Notes: generated by a model not told the origin, from the letters alone. A DNA stretch of 64,000 bases from Epiperipatus broadwayi (GCA_028023455.1 JAQFVV010000559.1:60001-124000); one strand, 5' to 3'. Shown: positions 22,963 through 35,367, counted from the first letter of the stretch. Made by a program: numbers and translations.

Positions 22963-23052
22963 TCCATATGTCATAGCATCGGCCGGGACGCGAACCCACA
23001 ACCGTCTGTAACCAACTACTTGCTTGCAAGGCGACTGCGATGACCTCTCATA
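22963..23052 (-). repeat. SINE 'A' copy
   Basis: On minus, 'gaggtcatcgcagtcgcctt' is the A-box half and 'gggttcgcgtcccggccgat' the B-box and tail, with an insertion between the halves as in the copy at 50022. It ends 'gctatgacatatgg'. Confidence 0.65.
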
Positions 23053-23055
23053 TTT

Positions 23056-23150
23056 TTATTAATTTTTTATATGTCAAAGCGTTAATTGGGAAGCGAATCC
23101 GGACCAGCTGCTTGGAAGGCAGCTATGCTAACCGCTAGGCCACCAACATT
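23056..23150 (-). repeat. SINE 'A' copy, tandem with the previous
   Basis: On minus, 'ttggtggcctagcggttagc' head, 'gcagctggtccggattcgct' and 'gctttgacatat' tail. Two independent insertions or a tandem event. Confidence 0.65.
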
Positions 23151-23548
23151 TATTTACTTATATGATAAAAGTTTCCTAGTGTGAGTTTTTAAAATTAGAC
23201 ATATATTACAAATTAGCAATCCCATAAATTTTATAATGTAAATGAACAGAAGAGAGAAACCAAGTTATGAAACACGTTTCCATACGATCAGAGATTAAAG
23301 TAAATTTGTTGCTAAGCTGACTAAGATATTCCATAAATATATAAAATTATTAACCTTAATGCATTTCTTCTAAAGAACTTAATGAGATTAATTTTTATTT
23401 CATAAATTAAAAAGAACAAAATAACCGTTAACAAACCAATTTACTACAGTTCTTTTGAAAGTTAACGTAGAATTAAAATTCCAATGAATTTAACTCGTAC
23501 GTAAACAAAATAAACTTTAGAAATGCCTCTATAACATTGTAAATATTA
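23151..23548. other. AT-rich spacer
   Basis: No feature recognised. Confidence 0.5.
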
Positions 23549-23560
23549 TAGATATAATAT
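23549..23560. repeat. 12 bp target-site duplication (left)
   Basis: 'tagatataatat', repeated exactly at 23930-23941 on the other side of the hammerhead element. Confidence 0.8.
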
Positions 23561-23699
23561 CACATGATCACTATTTCTTATGCTAGCACATTACTGTTAT
23601 TAAAACAGGCAAAACTCTCCATATAGTAGTGCCACTCAGTGCCAACCAGAGTAATTAATGGATGCCTGAAGGCTTAAAATCCCTATCTAGAGCCTACTC

Positions 23700-23759
23700 A
23701 CCCAATATCCCCAGACTAGTTTCTGGCTTATGGCTTTCGTCAGTGAAGAGCTTTGGATC
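23700..23759 (-). ncRNA. Hammerhead ribozyme candidate, type I (left arm)
   Basis: Minus strand: stem I outer 'atccaa'/'ttgggt', then core CTGACGA, a GC/GC stem II, GAAAC and the palindromic ACTAGTC with GTC before the cleavage point. U7 is C here, a position that tolerates change. Confidence 0.6.
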
Positions 23760-23781
23760 TTAGAACACTGCTAGGTCTCAG

Positions 23782-23840
23782 ATCCAAAGCTCCTCACTGA
23801 CGAAGGCCACAAGCCAGAAACTAGTCTGGGGATATTGGAT
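23782..23840 (+). ncRNA. Hammerhead ribozyme candidate, type I (right arm)
   Basis: Stem I: 'atccaa'/'ttggat' outer helix, an internal loop, then 'tcctca'/'tgggga' against the core. Core: CTGACGA, stem II 'ggc' cacaa 'gcc', GAAAC, a minimal stem III from 'actagt', and GTC, with predicted cleavage after 23826. The tiny palindromic stem III is as known for PLE and retrozyme hammerheads, which can act as dimers. The pair next to the core in stem II is A opposite A, a non-canonical point. Confidence 0.65.
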
Positions 23841-23941
23841 GAGTAGGCACTAGATAGGGATTTTAAGTCTTCTGGCATCCATTGATTACTCTGATTGACA
23901 CTACTGTATGAAGAGTTTTGCCTGTTTTTTAGATATAATAT

Positions 23942-25546
23942 TTATGATTATCAACAATATTTGTTTCAAATTATTTAGTTAAAGAATATAATGATCAGTG
24001 AAAAGTTTGCAAAACTGATTGTATTTGGCAAATATTAATTTTTATTTACAGACAATCGGGCAGTCTCGTGTGGAGATCGTTTACAATTTTTTTTTTTTTG
24101 TTATATATAAGTATGAATGTCCGTAAACTCTGATTATTTTGGAACTGTGATAGAATGATGAATTCAAATACTAAATAATTTTTTTAGTTGAGGAGAAAAA
24201 GTTATTTTGTTTAATTGAATGAAATTATTGTAATCACATGGGTACTCAAATGACATACGTTTCACAATAATTAGCTATGCAATTAATTTTGATTGTATGC
24301 AAATATAATTTTTAGGCTATTTATATTTTGTTTTCACACTGTTATAGTCTTAATATTTTATAGTTCTCAACTATTATCATCAGATAATATGCATAACAAT
24401 AGCTTTTGAACTTGCTAGAGGCAATGACGGAATCACATGATAAAAGATGAGACTTATTGAAAATCTGGTGTTTTACTGATGATGATAATAATAATACTGT
24501 TATTATAAATAATAATAAGCAATCACCTATATGTAAAAGCCCCTAGTACTTTATTCTATACATATAAGTTGAACAAAGAAGTTTGATAATGAGTGAACAG
24601 AGATTCTTTGATTTCTCTTTGAAGCATGAGCAATTCATGTAAATATTCCATGTTCACTACATATATTCTTATTACTGCAGCTGTTATTATTATGTGATTA
24701 TTCACATCATGGCTAGAGTGCTTCCCAACCTCCACTAGTGTAGTGAGTTTACTGGTTTTCACATTGGGTTTAAACAAATCATACATTAAGTACTTATCAC
24801 CATTGACAATTTAAACAAAATATTGTAAAGTAGCAACTGCCAGTCATTCTTCAAAAATAAAATGTTTGCAGTAAATGTTGAAAATTGGTATTTTGAACTT
24901 TAAAGTAGTTGATAATATGGGAAAATTTATCTTAAGAGAATGTGGACTGTTTATATTATCCAGAGATAGATGGCATTTGGGATATTCTGTTCTTTAAATT
25001 AAACACTACAAAGGATGGTAAGTGTAATATGGTAAGTGTAATACTCTTTAGTGCATTTTAAAAATTATATAAAAATGATATCATATTAATAGTTATTTTG
25101 ATACTAATATATAAAGGATATGTTATATTTCTATTATTATAATTTAGGCTGGACAAATCTTATACTTAAGCTACCAGCTATATGTTTTTATAGAATATAA
25201 TATTGCTTTGGCTTATATACTAGATTAATATGATCTTATCATATATTATAGATATGTTATTAAATATGACTTTATACAAGACATTGGAGAATAATAATCA
25301 ATGTTTTGGAAGAAAGTAAAAAGGTTAGTATTATTTACTTTAATGCTCTGTGCAGTTTAGTGTAGTGATAGATTGGCAATTCAGTACCAATTCTCAGTTA
25401 AACAATGTAATTTTAAAAAAAGCTTCAGCTTGGAGTAACTGAATGTAACTGTTAATTCTATCACTTTCATATTCATGGACAATCATTGGATGTTTCCCTC
25501 AGAATGTGTGGTAGTTCTGCAGCTTTAGAACACTATTTTACTGTTA
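23942..25546. other. AT-rich spacer
   Basis: An acceptor-like 'tttatttacag' at about 24052 precedes a short open frame, too weak to call. The frame 24556-24786 (minus) has no recognisable motif. Confidence 0.45.
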
Positions 25547-25554
25547 TTGTAATT
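25547..25554. repeat. 8 bp target-site duplication (left)
   Basis: 'ttgtaatt', repeated exactly at 25954-25961. Confidence 0.9.
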
Positions 25555-25953
25555 CAGGGGTCCCCAACCTTTTTGCACTTAAGAGCACATTCTATAATAC
25601 CGGCCAGATGGCGGGCACCATTTATTTTTTCAACCAGGTGGCGAGCACCATTTATTTTTTCAATGTAAATTTATAGTTGGATATTGTTAATAATACACAT
25701 AATGTACAAAAAAATATTTATTTCAACAAATAAAATTTTAACATATAATTAACGTTTATATTTTTATGCTGTAAAAGTATAGTATGCCCTACAATTTGAT
25801 TACAATATAATACAATAATTTATAAGAAATTTTAAAAATTAAATTTATTTGTATCAGATAAATAATTTTTTATCATGTTCGGATAGCAGCGGGCACAAGT
25901 AAAATGGTCTGTGGGTGCCATGGTGCCCGCAGGCATAGGGTTGGGGACCCCTG
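25555..25953. mobile_element. Non-autonomous hAT transposon (MITE), 399 bp
   Basis: Terminal inverted repeats start 'caggggtccccaacc' at the left and end 'ggttggggacccctg' at the right (one mismatch). They are flanked by perfect 8 bp duplications, the hAT signature. The interior is AT-rich and non-coding. Near the left end a 30 bp unit is tandemly duplicated ('agatggcgggcaccattt' and 'aggtggcgagcaccattt'), and 'gcgggcac..gtaaaatgg' near the right end is its inverted counterpart. The end sequence belongs to the widely distributed CAGGGGTCCCCAACC-type hAT ends also known from vertebrates. Transposition needs a transposase supplied elsewhere. Confidence 0.9.
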
Positions 25954-25961
25954 TTGTAATT

Positions 25962-28274
25962 TATATTAGCATAGAATTTTTTTATTATCATATATTCAGC
26001 CAGATTATTTTTATTGATTTTTTTAATTGACAAAAAAAAAAAAATTCTGAAGAGGCAAGGCTATTATGAATAATTTGTAAATATCGTTCATCTTTATTCT
26101 TCTCAAAGGGATGACATATTTTAAGACACTCTTTCTTTCATGCGAAACTCATTGCTAACATAATTGCCTATAAAAATTGACATTATTATAGAATTTTTTC
26201 AAATATTTTAATAATTATAAAGTAAATATCAGATTTTAAAACAGAATTTTCTAGATTTATCACAAATCCATCTTTATTCAGTCACATTATAAAAACAACT
26301 TAAAATAAAAAAAAATTCATCTAGTTTCTGAAAGATTGTTTACACGAACTTTATTGATGATATTTATCCATACATTGTTCTTATTTAAAAAGCAGTTTTT
26401 AAGTATTTAAAAAAGTCAAATATGATTTTTAGAATATTATTTATTTATTAAATTAAATTAAAAAGTCCAGTTCAATTATAAAATAAAGATTTTATTCAGA
26501 AGTGAAATATTGAGCACTTTCAAAAACTCTTACCAGATGGAGCAAAATAAAATATCAATTTTAAAATGTTAAATGCTCAAACTGTCACTAAAGTGAATAA
26601 ACACCATATAACCTGATACTGTTCAGGATCAATTTATCTTTGACTCACAATTAAACATGATTTAAAAAATAAAATTCAGCTTCAGTTAATGGAATAAAAC
26701 TGTTAAATGCTCAATCTGCTACTAGGGCCCTAAATATGGTATGATCTCAATGATATTTTAGGCAATCTGTCCTACCATTATTTTTTTTTACTTTATAAAC
26801 CCAAACAATCAATGGACAAAATAATTGTCAATGAAAATGTTGGAACTGAAATTATGTCTGACCCCCAAAAATAAAATGTTATTATGTTTAACTTTTCATA
26901 ACTCTTTTATGGCTATTATTATTATGTTTTGACTTTTAGTCATTCTTGTAGCTATCTTAAGCATTTTGTTCATATTTATGATAATTTAATTGATTTATTA
27001 ATTTAAAAAAATCTGAAGGTGTAAACATTTTATAGAGATTATTTCTGTTGCAAATGTTCACTTAAATATTCATTAAGTTATTGGTTATACTTTTTAATTT
27101 TCTCCATGTGAGAGGACCTGAGATAGGGGTTGAATATACTCATGCTTTTGTTAGATATTAAAAGTAACATTTTTTTTCATAGTGTATTAAATACTTCTTT
27201 AATATTTATATTTTTATAAAAAAAATATGAACAGATTCAGAATTTATTGGAAAATATTTCATTTTAAAATAATATAAATCAACAAAAGTCAATAATGAAT
27301 GACCTCAACTTGTAATTGACTGAAAAGTAATGCTTTCATTTTTTTTACCAGTATTGATTAATTTTTATTTTTCTAAAATTTTAAGTAAAATATTAACTTT
27401 TAAATAGATTTTATTAGTTTTAAGTAACATTCAGGCTTTTAATTTAATATTTTTACTAATGACTGCAGTAACCTGTCCAGTAGGAGAAATCTTATTGTTT
27501 GTTCTATAATCTTATTACACATTTCACTTTAATATTATATTTTAAATTTGAAAGATAAAATATTATTTTTTAGAATAAATTTCATTTGTGAACACATATT
27601 TCTGACAAATAATGCAAATTTTTGAAAATATATTAGAGACAAATTTGATGAAATAAAAAGTTGGAAATTGAATTATACCTGCCACCAAAATTGCACAATG
27701 AAAAGAGTAAATATAAACAATGAATACAAAGTCATTAGATAAATCAGATCTTGTAAGCCAGAATGATAGCCTTATGGTCTTATAAAATGATTCTTTATTT
27801 GATTTATTTATTAATAAATCACATTTCTCAAATTTTATGGCATTAAAGTGTTACAAAATACAATCCATAATGCACTGATGTAAACTACTAATGCATGGAT
27901 AAAATATATGCATCTAATATATCAACATGGTTTTTATAATGTCTACAATATGTTAAGTGTCAATGTTTGATGAAAACATTATCTAATTTCTTGCTAGGGA
28001 TATGTTTCTGTTAATAAACTTGATGTCATCAGCAGCCCAGGAACTAGATGAGATTCTATCAAATTTGGAAACACAATTTCTATTTAAGTTCATTCACAAT
28101 GTCCAATATAATGCAAGTATAATAGGAATTTACTAAAAATTCATTTATATATTGTGATCATTATTTTCAATTATTATCGATTGATTACAGGATGAAGATC
28201 TCTCCAAGTTAATTACAGTTATATCTATTCTTATGATTACATTTTATTTTATGCATTCATTATAAATTAATGTT
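25962..28274. other. AT-rich spacer
   Basis: No gene recognised. Two loosely related stretches at 26550-26620 and 26690-26750 share 'gttaaatgctcaa.ctg', possibly an old duplication. Confidence 0.5.
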
Positions 28275-28440
28275 AAAAATGACTGATGTGGTTTAATTAG
28301 TGTAACCATAGATTGCCAGAGCTTGGAGGGTAAGACCCTTAGATTGATTCCAGTAGTTTTATTTCCCAGCTAGAAATTCTTATGAACTCTCAAGAAGTAA
28401 GACCATTTGATTATTTATTTAGTTATGTTAAAAATTATTT
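28275..28440 (+). repeat. SINE-like repeat 'D'
   Basis: Shares the tRNA-like head, a 'gattccagtag' middle and a 'gaactct..agaagtaagacc' end with 31672-31830 and 3440-3665. Confidence 0.45.
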
Positions 28441-29654
28441 TACAAGGTTAAGTCATTTAAAACGAAATTAACATTTTAACATCATTTTAAATATTAGATG
28501 CCATGTGGCAGTGTTTGCAACAAGCATGTGTTTAATAATTATTTCCCTGCTTATAAAACCCTTTTCTACATAAATAAAACACTATATTGCTATGTAATTA
28601 ATTACAATTTTAGTCACTACATTTGTGATGTTGTGTGATTGAGCATAATGGTTTATCATGTTTACGACCTGGAATTCAAATTTAGGCCAGGTATCTTAAA
28701 TAGACTTAGAAATTTTTGACAGGTAGAGGTAGCTAACTTTGCTAGCCATCTGACAATGGTCAGTAAATAGATATCCAATTATTATTAGTTAGAAAATAAA
28801 AGTCCCAGGTTAATTTCGGTAGTTAGGTATGTTTCAATGCGCTTTGCTTAAAAAGTATTGTAATTTAATGCGACTTTTAAGTACGGATGGGAGAAGTTCA
28901 CGCTCCTACAGGTGTTGAGTCACATGATTACAATTTTTTTTTACCATGATTAAAGATATCATTAGTTTTCTGATAATGTATATGTATATACACTCTCATA
29001 AACCTTATAAGCAGTGTCAATAACAAATTTTTATCCTATTATTCTTTAAAAATATGAGAAAGTCTGAGATATATGAGAACATTATAGTCACACAAGCATA
29101 CCCACACATTATTCTCAAAATTTTTCATAATTTTAAATGAGAGGGAAATATACGTTTACTTAAATATTCATTAGCGAAGCATAATTGCACACACTTTTAT
29201 ATAATTCTTTTATACAACTTTTAATTTATTCGGTTGTTAATAAAAGAAACACATACTCCCACGGGAACACCGACGCAATTTATAAATTCCATCATTAACA
29301 GAAATAATCATTATTTCATCTACGAAAATGAAAATAAATCCCTTGCAATTCATTTTTATTTGCAATATTTTCACTCAATTATTTCATTTTCTCAATAACA
29401 ATATTTTTTAAGATAAATAAATAAACATTTTGAATGTTATAAATATTACATACAAACAAAATATATATCAGTAAACAATAAATTACAAAAACATTAAGAA
29501 ATTCCATGGTTTTTTATTATTATTTAACAACGTAAATAATATTAAATTATTAATAAATATTTTAAAGGTTTACTTTGATTTCTAAAAGTCAAATAAAATT
29601 TGCAAGATTTTTTTTATTTTTATTTTAATCGCGATCTGTATATTTATATATCAA
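28441..29654. other. AT-rich spacer
   Basis: Nothing recognised with confidence. Confidence 0.5.
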
Positions 29655-31115
29655 CTAGCTGCAACCGCGTCTTTGCTCCGATTAATAAAAATAAAAATAT
29701 AAAGAACATAATGTATCTGATAATTAAAATGTAATTTAAATTTATGTATATAAGAAGGATATATATTCTGAACAATAGAAAATTTTAATGTTCTATTATC
29801 TAAATTTTATTTTTGATTTTTGATGTATTGAGTACCAAATACATTTTTTTTTTTACGAATTCTCTCCATTTTTTTAGCTGTACTCTCGCATTACTAGATA
29901 TTTTATTAATTGTACCATGGTGTTAGTAGAAAGTTTGATAATTAAAATATATTTGCATATTCCATTTTCTATTTTTGATGTATTTAATATTAAATAAAAT
30001 TTTTCCTCACTAATTGTCTCCACTTCTCTAACTATACCTTCATGTTAATATAAAATTTGGTAATTAAAATAGTTGTATATTTAATATTTATATGAATCAG
30101 CAGCAGTACCACAAAAATATAACTTATTAAAAATAATAAACAATTTTAAAGTAAATTATTTTATATTTATCAAGTGATAATATTAATAAAATGGTTATGA
30201 AATTTTAACATCAATGGAATATGTAATAAAAAATTAAACATGCAGTTCAAATTAAATTTAATTAATTGTAATAAATTTTTACCTTGGATTACCAAAAACT
30301 ATAATTGTCTCCATTTCTCTAGTATACATTTCAATATGCACCACATTTTCTAATGTAATGTGAAGTGATGTGATGTACTGTAGCTTCTCCTTAAATGGAG
30401 TCAAGAATCTCTCAACAATTATGCTCAGAGAAACCTGTTAGCCACTTTATTTTCCATTTGCCAGTCTAAGTTTTCCCATATTTTGTTCCATCCCATTTCC
30501 ATAACATAATCTTTGTCAACTCTATGGCCTTTATATCTAAATCCCCCTTATCTTTTCCCAAACCCAGCATAAAAACTAATAATCCACTTTCTGTATAATC
30601 ACTTTTTTCATATTTATTCTTCCATCACTTAGTTATATGTGCCCTTTCTGTTTTCAAGCATTTACATTCAATTAACAGATGCCTAATATTTTCTATTCCT
30701 TCCTTACATAATTTACAAAATAAATCACCCATATTTTTTCATTTACGTGTATATTCTTTTGTAGCTAAAGATCCCGTTCAAGCCTTAAACAATAAACTAC
30801 TTTCCTTACTATTATCATATATTAACTCGCACCTAATATTCTGTTTATTTATATATTTAAACTCTTTTTACTCTCCATACTAGTTCTCCATCTTTCTAAC
30901 TCCCTATTCTTTATTAATAAATCTATTTCTGACCCATTTTTATATTGAAAATTACCAAAGGTTTTAAAACTATTAAGTACCACAAAACAAAAATTCATAG
31001 TCTATAAAATTCTCCCCCAAAAATAAAGAAAATTATGCAAGATTCATCAAGATTAGTGCAATATTTGTTGAGTTACAAAGAAACAAAGAAATTTTCACAT
31101 TTATATATAAAATAA
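29655..31115 (+). repeat. Composite dispersed repeat with tandem internal units
   Basis: It opens with 'actagctgcaaccgcg', a head found on many invertebrate dispersed repeats. It ends with 'ttcatcaagattagtgcaat' and 'gagttacaaagaaacaaaga', the usual tail of the same class. Inside are roughly 130 bp AT-rich units repeated with 'aattgtctccacttctct'-type blocks at about 29860, 30015 and 30303. A LINE tail (30340-30930, minus) lies inserted within it. Class is uncertain. Confidence 0.5.
30340..30930 (-). pseudogene. LINE C-terminal fragment with zinc-knuckle
   Basis: The minus strand repeats the family of 7938-8790 and 52170-52625: 'LCKEGIENIRHLLIECKCLK', 'FMLGLGKDKGDLDIKAIELT', and 'MGWNKIWENLDWQMENK'. 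It then ends in 'gagagattcttgactccatt' and 'acatcacatcact'. It is 5'-truncated and frame-broken. Confidence 0.65.
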
Positions 31116-31671
31116 ATATAGATTATCTCTCTACATAAAATCCATGTACATGTGTTTGTCTGTAATGCTTTACTGGAACACCCTCTGATTTTTTTTTTAT
31201 TTAGAGGGTGCTCTCGTAAATAATTTTCTTATTATTTATAGTTGTCCATAACACTGTCAAATTCACTTATCAAATGTAACAGGTATTTTTAAAAATTTAA
31301 ATTTAGCTTTATTAATAGTTCTGTGTATCTTGTTTTCATTTCACATAAGATTTAAAATGGGATTGAAACTATTTCTCTCTTGTGAATATTTTCTATGGAT
31401 AATAAATTGCAGCACAACCAGCATATTGTATAATATATACAACAAATTTATTTACACAAGACCCTTTGGTCTCTATTCTCATGTGATGGACAGATGTTGA
31501 GATAGCTTATAAATTGACAAGGTCAGAAGATAAATCAGCTATAATAACTCAAAAAAGAGAATTATTTGAGTTGTAGATTGAGTTCATCAGTTCCATTTAG
31601 TTTATCAAATAGTATTTGCCTAATTATTATAAACACTTAAGTCTAGAGACTAATATGTTCATTTTACATTA
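31116..31671. other. AT-rich spacer with a small hairpin
   Basis: 'caccctct'...'agagggtg' forms an 8 bp stem at about 31179-31211. Nothing else recognised. Confidence 0.4.
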
Positions 31672-31830
31672 ACTAATGATGTTATTGGTTTAGTGTAGCA
31701 ATAGAGTGTCAGACTCTTGAATTCAAGGTACCCAAAAGGATTGTTGTTGTGGTATTTCCAGTGCTTAAACTTTGTATGAACTCTTGAACAATAAAGCCAT
31801 TTGATTCTTTTACTTTTCAATTTAAATCTG
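31672..31830 (+). repeat. SINE-like repeat 'D'
   Basis: 'ggtttagtgtagcaatagag' head, 'gtcagactcttgaattcaag' middle, and 'gaactcttgaacaataaagc' end. The clearest copy of this family. The minus-strand frame across it is not a gene. Confidence 0.5.
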
Positions 31831-31944
31831 CTCTGGAGAGTATTAAAAATCACTCCTCACATATTTCAAATATATATAATTAGTTATCAATAATATATAT
31901 ATATATGTATATTCTAAGTCAGTATTTGACTTGCTTAAACAAAA

Positions 31945-32215
31945 ATTTCATATATGTAAGTAGATGGATTTGAACTCAGAATTTTATAGTCTATTCATCC
32001 TCCACTCCATCTCAAGCAATCGATACACATGACTATACACACGTGAAAAAGATATATGATGAGTGCTAGTTCTGCACAAAATATGTATATTGGCGATCAT
32101 ATATCTTTTTTACATGTGTGTGAACATGTATATTGGTTGCATGAGATGGGGTGAAGAATAAAGAAACTAAAAAATCCCGAGTTTAAATCCATCTACTTAC
32201 ACATATGTAAACAAA
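31945..32215. repeat. SINE 'C' inverted pair (head-to-head)
   Basis: The left half (minus) and right half (plus) are inverted copies. The shared ends read 'aagtagatggatttgaactc' / 'gagtttaaatccatctactt', and the centre holds 'gatgagtgctagttctgcac'. The right half carries 'ttacatgtgtgtgaacatgt' and a B-box-like 'gagtttaaatcc'. Confidence 0.65.
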
Positions 32216-32783
32216 GGGGATAAATTATCTTTCCCCCAAGTTATGAATTAAAAGCACTCTAAATGTGAAACAAAGGATCAAAAATTGTAGCCTTTCTATT
32301 TTGCTACATTATTATATAATTGTAAATAATAGTCAATTTTTACAGAAATTTTATATAATAAATAGTAGCGACCTATTATTTAATTTATGGAATAGGTTAA
32401 AATACACAGTTTCCCCAGTATTACATTTAATAAGTTAGTTCACTTTAAAACAGTTTAATTTATTTAAGTTATAAAATTGAAACACAAAATATTATTTATT
32501 TTAAAATAAAAGTGAATAATTGTTAAAATCCCATAGGATGGTTTTAAATCAGTAGTCATAATGATTACCATTAATATTTTTGTAATTATTAATACTCAAA
32601 ATTAATATTTATTATTGTCTTAAATTATTTAATTTAATAATGATAAAATAAATGAAAAATGAGATGTGTGTTGATAGGAGTGCATGCATACATTCATTTA
32701 ATAATTAATTAAATTTTACTTCCTTGTTCTTAACTTGATTTATTACTTGTGCAAATCATAAATATTATATTTTATTTAACTGT
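32216..32783. other. AT-rich spacer
   Basis: No feature recognised. Confidence 0.5.
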
Positions 32784-32985
32784 ATCAATTTTATAAAAGT
32801 TTCTAAAATTAATTATTGTAGTAACACAAATTATAAATTTTATGTATCAAATTTTAAGTTAAAACAAAGTATCAATTTTATAAAAGTTTCTAAAATTAAT
32901 TATTAAAGTAACACAAATGATAAATTTTAATAAACATCAAAATAAACAAATGATAAATTTTATGTAGCAAATTTTAAGTTGAAAC
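32784..32985 (+). repeat. Tandem duplication, about 90-110 bp unit
   Basis: 'tatcaattttataaaagttt' starts two successive units (about 32784 and 32870), each ending in 'aaattttaagtt(a/g)aaacaaa'. The second unit holds an extra internal stretch near 32925-32950. Confidence 0.7.
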
Positions 32986-33950
32986 AAAACTTTTTTATTA
33001 AAAAATACATTTAAATGTTGCATTAAAATATATTTACTAAAATATATATTGTTTAATAATACTAATTATAAAGTCACTTTAAACATCTAGACAAAAAATA
33101 ATTAATATGTAAATTTTAGAAAGTGTCTGGATTTATTAACCAATCAGGTTTTAGTAATTTTTTCCTATAAATATAAGTTAGCAGATGTGAAGGAGGAGAA
33201 ATTAAGAAATTTTCAGAGTAATAGAAGTATATTCATTTGTTTTAAAATCTAAGTCTAATTTTATTATAAACTTTATTTTGACTTTAAAAAATAATGGTAA
33301 TAACTTGTAAAACTATGAAAACTATCTTAAGAAGTTTATGTACTAATTTAACTATGGAGAAATTTATGGTAATGGAAGGGAGTAGCATATTTCAGAAGAT
33401 AAAAATATATTTGGTTAAAAATCTTTGCAGAGTATTCAACCATTTTGCCTACAGAACAACATAAAGAATATGTTGATTTGAAGAATGCCATAAATGTATA
33501 ATTTTGCAATGCATATTTTAATACTGAAAAAAAAAAAAGGAAACTTACAATTTAATAAATGTCATCATTAAATAATAAGTTTTATATTTATTAAATGTGG
33601 AGGAATATTTTTGTCAATGATATAAGAAGTATGAATTTTTATTCCAAGAACTTTTTATTGTTAGTGATATTTAACATTTCTATGGATTATCTTTATGTTT
33701 TTCACTTATGCTGAAAATAATGGATAGGAAGCATGGAGGGGAGAAAGAGAAAAAATCTCTTCTGTTCAAGTAAACTAGTCAACATGGAAACCAGGCTTCA
33801 TCTTCAAAAATATTTTATTTAGTGCAAAGATGAAAGAAAACTTTTTATTTTATTGTTTTGATTCATTCATATTTTAGTAGTTTTAAGATTTAAATATGTT
33901 AGAACATTTTGGTATAAAAAAGGAGACAAAAAGAAAAGAAAAATGAAAAA
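32986..33950. other. AT-rich spacer
   Basis: No gene recognised. Confidence 0.5.
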
Positions 33951-35115
33951 TCTTCTTCTTCTTCTTCTTCTTCTTCTTCTTCTTCTTCTTCTTCTTCTTC
34001 TTCTTCTTCTTCTTCTTCTTCTTCTTCTTCTTCTTCTTCTTCTTCTTCTTCTTCTTCTTCTTCTTCTTCTTCTTCTTCTTCTTCTTCTTCTTCTTCTTCT
34101 TCTTCTTCTTCTTCTTCTTCTTCTTCTTCTTCTTCTTCTTCTTCTTCTTCTTCTTCTTCTTCTTCTTCTTCTTCTTCTTCTTCTTCTTCTTCTTCTTCTT
34201 CTTCTTCTTCTTCTTCTTCTTCTTCTTCTTCTTCTTCTTCTTCTTCTTCTTCTTCTTCTTCTTCTTCTTCTTCTTCTTCTTCTTCTTCTTCTTCTTCTTC
34301 TTCTTCTTCTTCTTCTTCTTCTTCTTCTTCTTCTTCTTCTTCTTCTTCTTCTTCTTCTTCTTCTTCTTCTTCTTCTTCTTCTTCTTCTTCTTCTTCTTCT
34401 TCTTCTTCTTCTTCTTCTTCTTCTTCTTCTTCTTCTTCTTCTTCTTCTTCTTCTTCTTCTTCTTCTTCTTCTTCTTCTTCTTCTTCTTCTTCTTCTTCTT
34501 CTTCTTCTTCTTCTTCTTCTTCTTCTTCTTCTTCTTCTTCTTCTTCTTCTTCTTCTTCTTCTTCTTCTTCTTCTTCTTCTTCTTCTTCTTCTTCTTCTTC
34601 TTCTTCTTCTTCTTCTTCTTCTTCTTCTTCTTCTTCTTCTTCTTCTTCTTCTTCTTCTTCTTCTTCTTCTTCTTCTTCTTCTTCTTCTTCTTCTTCTTCT
34701 TCTTCTTCTTCTTCTTCTTCTTCTTCTTCTTCTTCTTCTTCTTCTTCTTCTTCTTCTTCTTCTTCTTCTTCTTCTTCTTCTTCTTCTTCTTCTTCTTCTT
34801 CTTCTTCTTCTTCTTCTTCTTCTTCTTCTTCTTCTTCTTCTTCTTCTTCTTCTTCTTCTTCTTCTTCTTCTTCTTCTTCTTCTTCTTCTTCTTCTTCTTC
34901 TTCTTCTTCTTCTTCTTCTTCTTCTTCTTCTTCTTCTTCTTCTTCTTCTTCTTCTTCTTCTTCTTCTTCTTCTTCTTCTTCTTCTTCTCCTCCTCCTCCT
35001 CCTCCTCCTCCTCCTCCTCCTCCTCCTCCTCCTCTTCTTCTTCTTCTTCTTCTTCTTCTTCTCCTCCTCCTCCTCCTCCTCCTCTTCCTCCTCCTCCTCC
35101 TCTTCTTCTTCTTCT
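33951..35115. repeat. Very long TTC/GAA triplet array with CTC variant tail
   Basis: About 345 uninterrupted CTT (=TTC/GAA) units run to about 34986. Then come a CTC/CCT block to about 35031, a TTC block, and mixed CCT/TCT blocks to 35115. The strand is pure pyrimidine throughout, opposite pure purine. Arrays of this composition can form triplex (H-) DNA. The open frame across it (polyLeu, then Phe and Ser) is a by-product of repeat phase and not a gene. Confidence 0.95.
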
Positions 35116-35367
35116 ATAATGTCATGGAGTTATGTCAACTAATGGATCTTCAATAATAATCATAAAAATATTATGATTAAGGTAATTTTAATTTACTATT
35201 TTTAGTATAAAATATTGGTATTGGATTATTTAAACCAAAAATCAGGTGAAATAAACATGTATAATATTTATTTTGAGCACATTCATGTAACGGTAAATTA
35301 TAGAAATGTGAATATAGTTATTATAATCTGCACATGATTATAAATGTATGTATAGTTGATCTCTGAA

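Larger units (their letters stand above)
23561..23929. mobile_element. Hammerhead element copy 1 (palindromic, 369 bp)
   Basis: The element is a near-perfect inverted repeat (arms about 23600-23759 and 23782-23929) with a 22 bp centre. A one-sided tail at the left (cacatgatcactatttctta) appears inverted as the right tail of the copies at 57001 and 63336. It is flanked by an exact 12 bp duplication. No coding capacity. Each arm encodes one hammerhead ribozyme, on opposite strands. The size, ribozyme and inverted build resemble PLE-associated or retrozyme-like elements, but animal retrozymes are usually direct tandem units. Confidence 0.75.

Noticed and set aside
33943-35142. 399-codon polyleucine/phenylalanine/serine frame
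   Set aside because: It is the TTC/CTC microsatellite read in one phase, not a protein.
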